Positions 1 to 7,732 are shown, numbered from the stretch's first letter. The stretch: DNA of 15,469 nt from Sphingomonadales bacterium UBA6171 (GCA_002422985.1 DITZ01000025.1:1-15469); one strand, 5' to 3'. Translations and numbers: made by a program. The notes: generated from the letters alone by a model not told the origin.

Positions 1-161
1 ACGGCGGCCGGGTGCTGGCGGTGACGGCGGCGGGGGCTGATGTGGCGGTGGCGGTGAAGCGGGCCTATGCCGCCGTCGAAAAGATCAGCTTTGCGGATGC
101 CCTGTTTCGCCGCGATATCGGCTGGCGGGAGATGGAGCGGCTGGCCCGCGCGAAAGGATGA
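1..161 (+). CDS. purD: Phosphoribosylamine-glycine ligase (GAR synthetase), C-terminal fragment
   Basis: The frame open from position 3 to the TGA at 159-161 encodes about 52 residues. It contains GGRVLAVTA, then AYAAVEKISF and a closing RRDIGWREME. This is the conserved C-terminal signature of PurD, the ATP-grasp enzyme that joins phosphoribosylamine and glycine in the second step of de novo purine synthesis. The rest of the gene lies left of the window. The stop is only 3 nt before the next ATG, so purD and the downstream phosphotransferase gene are probably translated from one mRNA. Recognition rests on a short tail, but the motif order is characteristic. Confidence 0.88.
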   Translation, partial: GGRVLAVTAAGADVAVAVKRAYAAVEKISFADALFRRDIGWREMERLARAKG

Positions 162-164
162 AGC

Positions 165-1250
165 ATGACGGGACAGGGCGACCGGCAGGCGCAATTTACT
201 GGCACGACGGATGTGCGCGCGGCGCACCGGTTTGATGTGGGCGCATTGGAAAGCTGGATGCGCGGCCATGTGCGGGATTTCAGCGGGCCGCTGTTGGTTG
301 AGCAGTTCAAGGGCGGCCAATCCAACCCGACCTACAAGCTGCTGACGCCGAAGCGCCATTATGTGTTGCGGCGCAAGCCGCCGGGGGTGCTGCTGAAATC
401 GGCGCACGCGGTGGACCGGGAATATCAGGTGATCTCCGCGCTGTTTGCGGCGGGTTTTCCGGTGGCGGAAACCTTTGGCCTGTGTATGGACGCATCGGTT
501 ATCGGCACCTGCTTTTATGTGATGGACTGTGTGGACGGGCGCATCATCTGGGATGGCAGCTTCCCCGATGTGCCGCGCGCGGAACGGCGCAGCTATTTCA
601 ATGCCATGAACGATGTGCTGGCGATGCTGCACGGCTTTGATCCGGTGGCGCTGGGGCTGGGGGATTTTGGCAGGCCGGGCAATTATTTCGCGCGGCAGAT
701 CGGGCGCTGGTCGCAGCAATATCTGGATGACGAGGCGGCCGGGCGCTTCCCCGACATGGACCGGCTGGTGGCCTGGCTGCCCGACAATATTCCGCCGGGC
801 GATGATGTGGCGATCGTGCATGGGGATTATCGCTGCGATAACATGATTTTCCACCCGACAGAGCCGAAGGTGCTGGCGGTGCTGGACTGGGAGCTATCGA
901 CGCTGGGGCATCCGCTGGCGGATTTTTCCTATCATCTGATGATGTACCGCATGCCGCCAACCGGCACGGTGGGGCTGGCGGATTGTGATCTGGCGGCGAT
1001 GAATATCCCGACCGAAGCCGAATATATCGCGCGATATTGTGCAAGCGTGGGGCGCGATACGGCGGAAGTGATGGCGAACATGGACTTTTTCATCGCCTAC
1101 AACATGTTCCGGCTGGCGGCGATATTGCATGGTATCCGCGGCCGCGTGGTGCGGGGGACGGCCTCCAATGCGCATGCCAGAGCGATGTCGGAGGAGGTGG
1201 CGCCGCTGGCAAAGCTGGCCTGGGCGCAGGCGCTGAAGGCGGGGGCCTGA
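165..1250 (+). CDS. Phosphotransferase family protein (APH/ACAD10-11-like kinase fold)
   Basis: A 361-aa protein with the aminoglycoside-phosphotransferase/choline-kinase fold. Visible motifs are the N-lobe GGQSNPTY nucleotide-loop region (about residues 48-55), YVLRRKPPG (about 66-74) with the probable ATP-binding lysine or arginine, the catalytic loop HGDYRCDN at residues 219-226 (D221 as base) and the metal-binding DWE at 241-243 followed by LSTLGHPLADFSY. This pattern matches the bacterial family related to the kinase domain of ACAD10/ACAD11. Those proteins often sit beside acyl-CoA dehydrogenases and are thought to phosphorylate hydroxyacyl or other small substrates, so antibiotic resistance is unlikely. 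The ATG at 165 is preceded by AAAGGA within the purD tail at suitable spacing. It follows purD by 3 nt, so the two are probably cotranscribed. The substrate cannot be deduced. Confidence 0.88.
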   Translation: MTGQGDRQAQFTGTTDVRAAHRFDVGALESWMRGHVRDFSGPLLVEQFKGGQSNPTYKLLTPKRHYVLRRKPPGVLLKSAHAVDREYQVISALFAAGFPVAETFGLCMDASVIGTCFYVMDCVDGRIIWDGSFPDVPRAERRSYFNAMNDVLAMLHGFDPVALGLGDFGRPGNYFARQIGRWSQQYLDDEAAGRFPDMDRLVAWLPDNIPPGDDVAIVHGDYRCDNMIFHPTEPKVLAVLDWELSTLGHPLADFSYHLMMYRMPPTGTVGLADCDLAAMNIPTEAEYIARYCASVGRDTAEVMANMDFFIAYNMFRLAAILHGIRGRVVRGTASNAHARAMSEEVAPLAKLAWAQALKAGA

Positions 1251-1325
1251 GCTTACCCGGTTGGGCGATCGCGCTATATCTTCGCCTGCATCTTCATAGC
1301 TTCGCCGGCATCTTCACATTGCCAT

Positions 1326-1466
1326 CCCCGCGCACGCGGGGAGCCAGTGCCCCACACAGCGCATTTTTTTCGCCCATGCCCTGGTCATCCCCGCGCACGC
1401 GGGGACCCAGTGGGTGCGTGGGTGTGCCCCGGTGCGGACCGGGTCCCCGCTTTCGCGGGGATGACA
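1326..1466. repeat. REP/BIME-like palindromic repeat cluster
   Basis: Three GC-rich palindromes lie in the gap after the phosphotransferase gene. CCCCGCGCACGCGGGG occurs at 1326-1341 and again at 1389-1404, and CCCCGCTTTCGCGGGG at 1445-1460. The second copy reads GTCATCCCCGCG..GCGGGGACCC and the third is its reverse complement, so 1385-1407 and 1442-1465 together form a large inverted pair about 35 nt apart. That layout resembles a bacterial interspersed mosaic element made of two REP units. The transcripts fold into strong hairpins and could end or stabilise the purD operon mRNA. No T-run follows. The rest of 1251-1536 shows no plausible gene. Confidence 0.7.
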
Positions 1467-1490
1467 GGGGGGTATTGGGGTGGGATTTTA

Positions 1491-1559
1491 GCCCGATGGG
1501 GGCTAGGTGCCCGATGGGGTTCGGTGCCTGATGGGGCTAGGTGCCCGATGGCGGGTCGA
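1491..1559. repeat. Short tandem repeat, four units of 17-18 bp
   Basis: Four consecutive imperfect copies of GCCCGATGGGGCTAGGT lie at 1491-1508, 1509-1525, 1526-1542 and 1543-1559. The first has one extra G and the last is diverged. The array overlaps the 3' end of the minus-strand membrane-protein gene and supplies its stop codon (CTA at 1537-1539) and the C-terminal residues DPPSGT. The unit has no obvious dyad. It is most easily read as a slippage-generated minisatellite. Confidence 0.7.
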
Positions 1560-1926
1560 TGATGGTGCGGGCGCGGACCTGGCCTTCGACGGCGGGGCTG
1601 TGGCCGGCGGCGGGGTCTCCCGCGTTGATGCGGGCGTGGCGGATGGCGATTTCGGCGTGATTTGCGGCTTTGGAGGTAATCCAGCTGACCAGCGACAGCG
1701 CACCCATGCCAATGGCCCAGATGATGGCGACGACCGCCTGGGCGACGGAGCCGACCGCGTCCAGCAGTTCGGCGAGCCAGTGGACGCTTAAGGGATCGAT
1801 CTGAATCCAGTTGGCAAAGGCCAGCACACCATTGCCGCCGGTGCCGGCGGCCAGGAACAGGAGCCAGGCGAGCAGCGACCAGAGGAGGGCGGCGATGCCG
1901 GCCACGACCCAGAATGTAGCGCGCAT
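1537..1926 (-). CDS. Small hypothetical two-helix membrane protein
   Basis: From the ATG at 1924-1926 this encodes 129 aa. I prefer this start to the one at 1956 because AGGGGA precedes it at good spacing, and because the upstream start would overlap the end of the neighbouring gene. A hydrophobic segment at about residues 4-27 is rich in W, L and A. A second lies at about 58-85. A polar C-terminal tail of about 45 residues carries RHARIN and PAVEGQVRARTI. No signal-peptide cleavage site or enzyme motif is visible and I do not recognise the family. It starts 19 nt after the CorC-like gene stop on the same strand, so the two are probably cotranscribed. Its last codons lie in a short tandem repeat, so the C terminus may vary between strains. 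Confidence 0.65.
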   Translation of the reverse strand: MRATFWVVAGIAALLWSLLAWLLFLAAGTGGNGVLAFANWIQIDPLSVHWLAELLDAVGSVAQAVVAIIWAIGMGALSLVSWITSKAANHAEIAIRHARINAGDPAAGHSPAVEGQVRARTIIDPPSGT

Positions 1927-1945
1927 ATTCTGTCCCCTGCCATGG

Positions 1946-3247
1946 CTATTGCGCATTCAGCCGGCTGATCAGCAGCCTGTCAATCTTGCGGCCGTCCATG
2001 TCGATGATTTCGAAGCGGAAGCCATTGGCTTCGAAGATTTCGCCGGTGGTGGGGATATGTTCCAGCGCGGCGAGCGCGAAGCCGGCGACGGTTTCATAGT
2101 CGCGTTCATCGGGCAGCGGGAAATCCAGCCGGTCCGCCAGTTCGTCGGCGTTGACATAGCCGGCGACCAGCAGTGAGCCGTCTTCGCGCTCCACGATGGC
2201 CGGGTCGTGGCCGTCATCCATGTCGGACCGGAATTCGCCGGCGATGGCGGCCAGCAGGTCGGCGGGCGTGACCAGCCCTTCGAAATGGCCATATTCATCC
2301 ACCACGATGGCGACCGGCACATCGGACTGGCGCAGTGCGGCCAGCACGGCGGTGGCGTCGGCCACGTCGGGCACCACGGGTGCCTTGCGGACGAGGGTGG
2401 GGAGATCCATCGTGCGGCCGGCAAGCAGCGCGGCGAGCGCGTCGCGGGCCTGCAACACGCCGACGATCCTGTCCACCGAGCCGTCGGCGACGACGAGGCG
2501 GCTGTGGGCGCTCGATTCCAGCGCGGTGCGGACATCGTCGGCGGTGGCGTTGATGTCCACCCAGTCCACCTCCGGCCGGGGGGTCATCAGGCCGCGCACG
2601 CTGCGATCGGCCATGCGCATGATGCCCGTTATCAGCTCGCGCTCTTTCTCCTCGATGATGCCGGCGGTTTCGGCTTCCTCCACCATGTGGCGCAATTCTT
2701 CTTCCGTGACCGATTTGTCGGATTCGCGGCGGATGCCGATCAGGCGGAAGATGAGCGCGGAGGAGGCATCGAGCACAGAGACGAACAGCGAGGTGACGCG
2801 GGTGACGCCGGCCATGACCGGGGCAACGCGGGTGGCGAAGCGTTCGGGGTGGAGCAGCGCCAGCTGCTTGGGCACCAGCTCGCCGATGATGAGCGAGAGA
2901 TAGGTGACGATGACGATGACGAGCGCGAAGCCGGCCTGTTGGGCGAAGCGTTCCGGCACGCCGAGGCTGGCCAACCAGGCACCGGTGGGGCCGGAGAGGC
3001 TGGCGCCGGAATAGGCGCCGTTGGCGACGCCGACCAGCGTGATGCCGATCTGCACGGCCGAGAGGAAGCGGCCCGGATCGGACTGTAGCTGCAACGCCAC
3101 GGCGGCGCCCCGGCTGCCCTGGCGCTCAAGCGCCAGCAGGCGCGGTTTGCGGGCGGACACGATGGCAAGCTCCGCGCCGGCAAAGAAGCCATTGAGAGCT
3201 ATGAGCGCGAGGATGATCGCGACATCGGTCCATGGGAAAGATGTCAT
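1946..3247 (-). CDS. CNNM/CorC-HlyC family membrane protein (DUF21, CBS pair, CorC_HlyC domain)
   Basis: A 433-aa protein reading from ATG 3245-3247, where GGAG precedes the start; an in-frame ATG 39 nt upstream is less likely. The N-terminal DUF21 transmembrane domain (about residues 1-190) includes LNGFFAGAELAIVSARK, LVGVANGAYSG and the membrane segment ALVIVIVTYLSLIIGELVPKQ. It is followed by a linker with RHMVEEAETAGIIEEKERELI, then a CBS pair (about 207-330; LMTPRPEVDWV and VVDEYGHFEGLVTPADLLAAI). A C-terminal CorC_HlyC domain (about 345-430; ADELADRLDFPLP, YETVAGFALAALEHIPTTGE) completes the family architecture. Members are often called hemolysin-like or TlyC but are better seen as CNNM-type Mg2+/divalent-cation transporters or regulators in the inner membrane. 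It is divergent from the alpha/beta hydrolase and precedes a small membrane protein. Confidence 0.92.
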   Translation of the reverse strand: MTSFPWTDVAIILALIALNGFFAGAELAIVSARKPRLLALERQGSRGAAVALQLQSDPGRFLSAVQIGITLVGVANGAYSGASLSGPTGAWLASLGVPERFAQQAGFALVIVIVTYLSLIIGELVPKQLALLHPERFATRVAPVMAGVTRVTSLFVSVLDASSALIFRLIGIRRESDKSVTEEELRHMVEEAETAGIIEEKERELITGIMRMADRSVRGLMTPRPEVDWVDINATADDVRTALESSAHSRLVVADGSVDRIVGVLQARDALAALLAGRTMDLPTLVRKAPVVPDVADATAVLAALRQSDVPVAIVVDEYGHFEGLVTPADLLAAIAGEFRSDMDDGHDPAIVEREDGSLLVAGYVNADELADRLDFPLPDERDYETVAGFALAALEHIPTTGEIFEANGFRFEIIDMDGRKIDRLLISRLNAQ

Positions 3248-3305
3248 GGCTGGCTCCACTATGCGGCAGGATGCGGATTCGCTCAAGCCTGTCTATGCTT
3301 ACGGG

Positions 3306-4049
3306 ATGATGACCCTGCATTTTCGTGCCGCGACCGCGGCGGTGAATGGCCCGCCGCTGCTGCTGGTGCATGGCTGGTGTTGCGATCATCGCGCCATGCG
3401 GCCGGTGGCGGCGGCCTTTCCCGATCATGATGTGTGGCTGGCGGATCTGCCGGGCCATGGTGCGTCGGCCGACAGCGGGGATTATCGCATCGCATCGCAT
3501 GCGGCCGCGCTGGCCGAGGCGATGCCGCCGGGCTGTGTGGTGGTGGGCCATTCGATGGGCGGGCAGGTGGCGCTGGAGCTGGCGGCGCGCTTTCCGGAAA
3601 AGCTGGCCGGCGCGGTGCTGGTGGATGCGGCGCATATCCTGCCATCGGACAAGGTGATGGAAGCGGGGCAGGCGTTGCAGAAACAATTGGCGCGCCATGC
3701 GCCGGCCGACATTGTGCGGGCCTTTGCCCGCGCGCAACTGGTGGGGCCGTTGAGCGGGGATTATGATGCGCTGGTGGATGCGATGGCGGCGACGCCGGCC
3801 CATGTCGCGCGCGGGCAGTGGGATGCGATCCTGGGCTATGACGGCGGGCCGGCGGCGCTGGCGCGGCTGGCGCGGCCGCTGCTGGCGGTGGCAATCGACA
3901 GGCCGGTGAACCGCCTGTCCGATCTGGCGCGTGCCAGCCGCCGGGTGATGACGGGGCAGGTCGCCGGATCGGGGCATATGGTGCAGTTCGAGGCGATGGA
4001 CCAGCTGGCGGCGATGATGCGCCGCTGGATGCTGCTTGAAATATCATGA
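3306..4049 (+). CDS. Alpha/beta fold hydrolase
   Basis: A 247-aa cytosolic hydrolase counted from ATG 3306. The oxyanion-hole motif LLLVHGW is at about residues 18-24, LADLPGHGAS at 45-54, the nucleophile elbow GHSMGG at 81-86 (Ser83) and the catalytic His224 in GSGHMVQFEAMDQ. The acid is probably D198 in AVAIDRP. The arrangement fits the MhpC/BioH-type esterase or lyase group, with no specific substrate visible. Start choice is uncertain: ATGs at 3306 and 3309 follow a weak ACGGG, and an upstream in-frame ATG at 3261 would add MRQDADSLKPVYAYG. The open frame extends further upstream across the divergent CorC-like gene, which is shadow coding. It converges on pheT, with a hairpin between them. 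Confidence 0.88.
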   Translation: MMTLHFRAATAAVNGPPLLLVHGWCCDHRAMRPVAAAFPDHDVWLADLPGHGASADSGDYRIASHAAALAEAMPPGCVVVGHSMGGQVALELAARFPEKLAGAVLVDAAHILPSDKVMEAGQALQKQLARHAPADIVRAFARAQLVGPLSGDYDALVDAMAATPAHVARGQWDAILGYDGGPAALARLARPLLAVAIDRPVNRLSDLARASRRVMTGQVAGSGHMVQFEAMDQLAAMMRRWMLLEIS

Positions 4050-4062
4050 CTGACCCTCAGAC

Positions 4063-4089
4063 GTCGCCCCGTGTCAGGCACGGGGTGAC
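4063..4089. terminator. Hairpin between convergent hydrolase and pheT genes
   Basis: GTCGCCCCGTG (4063-4073) and CACGGGGTGAC (4079-4089) form an 11-bp stem with one G-T pair and a 5-nt TCAGG loop. It sits in the 69-nt gap between the plus-strand hydrolase stop and the minus-strand pheT stop, where a bidirectional terminator is expected. No clear T-run follows on either side, so termination may need Rho. The sequence could also be a dispersed REP-like unit. Confidence 0.5.
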
Positions 4090-4118
4090 GAGGGTTGGTT
4101 AAGCCGGGATCATCAAGC

Positions 4119-6491
4119 TCAGCCTCTGAGCGCGGCCCCCACTTTTGCGGCGGCGGCCACCACCGATTTGCTGAGTGCTTCCAGATCGGCATCGGTCAGC
4201 GTGCGGTCGGCCGGTTGCAGGGTGACGGCAAGCGCCAGGCTGACCTGACCGTCGGGCACGCCGGGGCCGGTGAAGCGGTCGAAGATGCGGGCGTCGGTTA
4301 TCAGCGCCTTGTCTGCCCCGCGCACGGCGCGCACCAGCGCTTCGGCCGCCAGCGTATCGGGTGCCAGAAAGGCGAAATCGCGGTTCAGCGGTTGCAGCGC
4401 GGAGGGGCGGAAAGCCGGGCGCGCGCGTTTGCCGCGCCGTTCGGGCAGCGCGTCGAGGTGGATTTCGCCAGCAACAATGGGCAGCGACAGGCCGGCCAGC
4501 GCCAGTTGTTCGGGGTGCAGATCGCCAAATTCGGCCAGCAGCTGCTGGCCCAGCACCAGCTTCGCCGAACGGCCGGGGTGGTAATGCGGGGACGCCGGCT
4601 GCCGGGTTTGCAGCCGCTCCACCGGCACGCCGGCGGCGGCGAGCGCGGCCAGGATTTCGGCCTTCATGTCAAAGGCAGTGGCGGCCCGCGCCTTGCCCTG
4701 TTGCCAGCCGCGCGGGGCCATTTCGCCCGCCAGCAGCAGCGCCAGCGTGGGATGTTCGCCATCGGCCAGATAGCGGCGGCCCAGTTCGAACAGGCGGATG
4801 CCGGGCTGCGAGCGGGCGGCGTTGCGCTGTGCGGCCGCAAGCAGGCCGGGGAGCAGCGACGGGCGCATGACGGCGAGATCGGCCGACAGCGGATTATCCA
4901 GCACCCAGGGGCCACCGCCGAAGCGGTCGGCCTCTGCCGCCGAGATGAAGCTCCAGGTGATGGCCTCATCCGCCCCGCGGGCGGCCATCAGCCGGCGCAG
5001 ACGGCGCTCCAGCAGCTGCATGGGCGTGGCGGTGGGGCGGGCGACGCCCTCGGCGCGCGGCAAGGCGACCGACTGCACCTTGTCGATGCCGTGCAGGCGG
5101 ACGATTTCCTCCACCAGATCGGCCGCGCCCTGCACATCGCGCCGCCAGCTGGGGATGGTGACGCGCCAGGGCAGCGGCACCGGCTCCACCATGAAGCCAA
5201 GGGCGGCGAGCAGGCGCTGCTGTTCGGCCGGCGCGACATCAAGGCCGGCCAGCCGCGTGACGAGCGCGGGATCATAGCCGAGCGTGCGCGGTGCATCGGG
5301 CAGGCTGCCGGCGACGGCCATGTCGGAAATCGCGCCGCCGCACAGGTCGGCCACCATGGCGGCGGCCATATCGAGCGCCGGGGCGACAAAGGCGGGATCG
5401 ACGCCGCGTTCGAAACGGCTGCGGGCGTCGGACACCAGCCCAAGCGCGCGGCCGGTGGCACCGATGCGATCGGGCGCAAAATAGGCGGCCTCGATCAGCA
5501 CGTCGCGCGTGGTTGCGGAAACGCCGGACTGTTCGCCACCCATGATGCCGCCGATGTCGTGCACGGCGCTGTCGTCGGCGATCACCGTCATGCTGTCGTC
5601 CAGCGTATAGGTCTTGCCGTTCAGCGCCAGCAGGGTTTCGCCGTTTATGGCGCGCCGCGCGGTGAGGCCGCCGCTGAGCTTCGCCATGTCATAGACATGC
5701 AGTGGCCGACCATAGCCGATGGAGAAATAATTGGTGATGTCCACCAGCGCGGAAATGGAGCGCAGCCCGGCGCGGGTGAGCAATTGTTGCAGCCATTCAG
5801 GCGACGGGCCGTTCACCACGCCGGTGACGGCGCGGGCGAGAAAGGCCGGGCAGCCGCTCTCGTCGTCGGTGCGGATGGGGATGGGGCATGGGCCGGTGGT
5901 GGTGATGGCGGGGTGGACAAGCGGCTTCAGCGTGCCGATGCCCAGCGCTGCGAGATCCCGCGCGATGCCATGGACGCCCATGCAATCCTGCCGATTGGGC
6001 GTGATGGCGACATCAAAGATCGGATCGTCCAGCCCCGCCCAGCCGGCATAGGGCTGGCCGACCGGCGCATTGGCCGGCAGCTCGATGATACCGTCATGGT
6101 CGTCGCCCAGATCCAGTTCGCGCGACGAGCACATCATGCCGTTCGATTCGACGCCGCGGATGGCGGCGACTTTCAGCGTGATGCCACTGCCGGGCACAAA
6201 GGCCCCGGCGGCGCCGAACACGCCCTTCATGCCGGCACGGGCATTGGGTGCGCCGCACACGACCTGAAGCGGCTGGCCATCGCCGCGATCGACCGTCAGC
6301 ACGCGCAATTTGTCTGCCTGCGGGTGCGGTTCTGCGCTGAGCACCTGCGCGATGACGAAGGGCGCGAGCTTTTCGGCCGGGTTTTCGATCGATTCGACTT
6401 CGAGACCAAGGCGCGTGAGGGCGTCGGCGATGGCCGGCGCACCGGCCGGGGTGTCGAGGTAGCGACGCAGCCAGGAGAGGGGGAATTTCAC
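4119..6491 (-). CDS. pheT: Phenylalanine-tRNA ligase beta subunit
   Basis: A 790-aa beta subunit of the alpha2-beta2 enzyme that charges tRNA-Phe in the cytoplasm. The start is GTG at 6489-6491 (MKFPLSWLRRYLD), preceded by GGAGG at about 9 nt and overlapping the pheS TGA as GTGA. The frame is open further upstream but that part is pheS shadow. Domains in order: the N-terminal helix and EMAP/tRNA-binding fold (about 39-150; PHPQADKLRV, VCGAPNARAG, SNGMMCSSREL), the B3/4 editing region (about 205-370; PAFLARAV, SALVDITNY, VHDIGGIMGGEQSGV), the B5 domain (about 395-465), the catalytic-like core, and the C-terminal FDX-ACB anticodon domain (about 700-785; PSALQPLNRDFAFL, GQVSLALAVTLQP). Length is normal for the bacterial family. 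It ends the rpmI-rplT-pheS-pheT operon; ihfA does not follow. Confidence 0.97.
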   Translation of the reverse strand: MKFPLSWLRRYLDTPAGAPAIADALTRLGLEVESIENPAEKLAPFVIAQVLSAEPHPQADKLRVLTVDRGDGQPLQVVCGAPNARAGMKGVFGAAGAFVPGSGITLKVAAIRGVESNGMMCSSRELDLGDDHDGIIELPANAPVGQPYAGWAGLDDPIFDVAITPNRQDCMGVHGIARDLAALGIGTLKPLVHPAITTTGPCPIPIRTDDESGCPAFLARAVTGVVNGPSPEWLQQLLTRAGLRSISALVDITNYFSIGYGRPLHVYDMAKLSGGLTARRAINGETLLALNGKTYTLDDSMTVIADDSAVHDIGGIMGGEQSGVSATTRDVLIEAAYFAPDRIGATGRALGLVSDARSRFERGVDPAFVAPALDMAAAMVADLCGGAISDMAVAGSLPDAPRTLGYDPALVTRLAGLDVAPAEQQRLLAALGFMVEPVPLPWRVTIPSWRRDVQGAADLVEEIVRLHGIDKVQSVALPRAEGVARPTATPMQLLERRLRRLMAARGADEAITWSFISAAEADRFGGGPWVLDNPLSADLAVMRPSLLPGLLAAAQRNAARSQPGIRLFELGRRYLADGEHPTLALLLAGEMAPRGWQQGKARAATAFDMKAEILAALAAAGVPVERLQTRQPASPHYHPGRSAKLVLGQQLLAEFGDLHPEQLALAGLSLPIVAGEIHLDALPERRGKRARPAFRPSALQPLNRDFAFLAPDTLAAEALVRAVRGADKALITDARIFDRFTGPGVPDGQVSLALAVTLQPADRTLTDADLEALSKSVVAAAAKVGAALRG

Positions 6492-7669
6492 TGCGACAAT
6501 CCTCCGGACAGGGTCGGCACGTCGAGGCTGGCGAAGCCATAATGTTTCAGCCAGCGCAGATCGGCATCGAAGAAGGCGCGCAGATCGGTCATGCCATATT
6601 TCAGCATGGCGAGCCGATCGATGCCGCAGCCGAAGGCAAAGCCCTGCCATTCATCGGGATCGAGGCCGCAATTGGCGATAACCCTGGGGTGGACCATGCC
6701 GGCGCCGAGGATTTCGAGCCAGCTTCCGGAGGAAGCGGAGCTTCCGACCACCGGGTTGCTGCCCCCGACCTTCAATGTCCCGCCTTCCCACGAACAGCCG
6801 ACATCGACTTCGACCGAGGGTTCGGTGAAGGGGAAGAAGCTGGGGCGCAGGCGCAATATGACGTCATCGACCTCGAAAAAGGCCTTCACAAAGGTTTCCA
6901 GCGTCCATTTGAGGTGGCCCATATGGATGCCGCGATCGATCACCAGCCCTTCGACCTGATGGAACATCGGCGTGTGGGTGGCATCGGAATCGGAACGATA
7001 GACCCGGCCCGGCGCGATGATGCGGATGGGCGGCTTCTGCGCCATCATCGTGCGGATCTGCACGGGGGAGGTGTGGGTGCGCAACACATATCTTTGCCTG
7101 TCGCCCGCCGGCTCAGATTGTTGGTCGCCCGCCGGCTCAGGTTGTTCATCGCCCGCCGGCTCAGGCTGCTCGCCGCCCGCCAGCCGTGCGTAAAAAGTGT
7201 CGTGCATGGCGCGCGCCGGGTGTTCGGGCGGGATGTTGAGCGCGGTGAAATTGTGCCAGTCATCCTCGATCTCCGGCCCGGTGGCGACAAAGAGGCCGAG
7301 ATCGGCGAAGATTTCGGCCAGCTCGTCCATCACCTGAGAGATCGGGTGGACGCTGCCCTGCGGGGCGCTGTCGGCCGGCAGGCTCATGTCGATGCGTTCG
7401 GCGGCAAGGCGCGCGGTGAGCGCCGCCTTTTCCAGCGTGGCGAGGCGGGTGGCGACGACGTCGGCCATGTCGGCCTTGTGCCGGTTCAGCAGTTTTGCCC
7501 GCTCGACGCGCGCGTCGGGGGCAAGGCTGCCGAGTTTCGCCATTTCGGCGGGCAGCAGCCCCTTGCGGCCCAGCGCCTTCAGCTCCGCCTCGCGCAGGTC
7601 TGCGACCGTTTCGGCGCGTTCAATGGCTGCCATCAGCGATTGCAGCTGCGATTCCAACATCTCGTCCAT
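6488..7669 (-). CDS. pheS: Phenylalanine-tRNA ligase alpha subunit, with internal repeat insert
   Basis: A 393-aa catalytic alpha subunit starting at ATG 7667-7669 (MDEMLESQLQSL), with a weak AAAGG upstream. The N-terminal coiled-coil helices (about 1-95) include the GRKGLLP turn. The class II synthetase core follows: HPISQVMDELAEIFADLGF-like at 109-127, RTHTSPVQIRTM at 197-208, motif 2 YRSDSDATHTPMFHQVEG at 224-241, FTEPSVEVDV at 281-290, and motif 3 FGCGIDRLAMLKYG at 346-359. It is longer than most bacterial PheS proteins (about 330-360 aa). Part of the excess is an EQPEPAGD tandem repeat at about residues 166-192, between the HDTFY motif and RTHTSPVQ. A second Gly/Ser-rich loop lies at about 293-316. 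The catalytic residues look intact, so the protein is probably functional. pheT overlaps its stop by 4 nt. Confidence 0.95.
   Translation of the reverse strand: MDEMLESQLQSLMAAIERAETVADLREAELKALGRKGLLPAEMAKLGSLAPDARVERAKLLNRHKADMADVVATRLATLEKAALTARLAAERIDMSLPADSAPQGSVHPISQVMDELAEIFADLGLFVATGPEIEDDWHNFTALNIPPEHPARAMHDTFYARLAGGEQPEPAGDEQPEPAGDQQSEPAGDRQRYVLRTHTSPVQIRTMMAQKPPIRIIAPGRVYRSDSDATHTPMFHQVEGLVIDRGIHMGHLKWTLETFVKAFFEVDDVILRLRPSFFPFTEPSVEVDVGCSWEGGTLKVGGSNPVVGSSASSGSWLEILGAGMVHPRVIANCGLDPDEWQGFAFGCGIDRLAMLKYGMTDLRAFFDADLRWLKHYGFASLDVPTLSGGLSQ
7101..7172 (-). repeat. 24-bp in-frame minisatellite inside pheS
   Basis: Three 24-bp units lie at 7101-7124, 7125-7148 and 7149-7172, all sharing TCGCCCGCCGGCTCAG on the plus strand and differing mainly in the last 8 nt. 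A partial fourth unit begins at 7173. On the coding strand the units read EQPEPAGD, EQPEPAGD and QQSEPAGD. The length is a multiple of 3, so gain or loss of units keeps the frame. The insert falls in a surface-loop position between conserved core motifs. Confidence 0.85.
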
Positions 7670-7732
7670 CGCTGGCCTTTGGCTTGCAACGGCGGATTTG
7701 TCATCCTTTTTGGGGGGCGTGCTTCCAACAGG

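Noticed and set aside
165..1250. An aminoglycoside-resistance gene
   Set aside because: The fold is shared, but the sequence and the purD context fit the metabolic ACAD10/11-like kinases and not known resistance enzymes.
1326..1466. A CRISPR array
   Set aside because: The palindromes are too few, unevenly spaced and in mixed orientation, and there are no cas genes in the window.
4095..6542. An 815-codon open frame on the plus strand opposite pheT
   Set aside because: It is antisense to a fully recognised PheT and its translation is low-complexity, rich in G, R, A and Q, as expected from the complementary strand of GC-rich coding DNA.
7101..7172. A frameshift or assembly error in pheS
   Set aside because: All units are 24 bp, in frame, and diverged from one another, and the conserved motifs continue on both sides.
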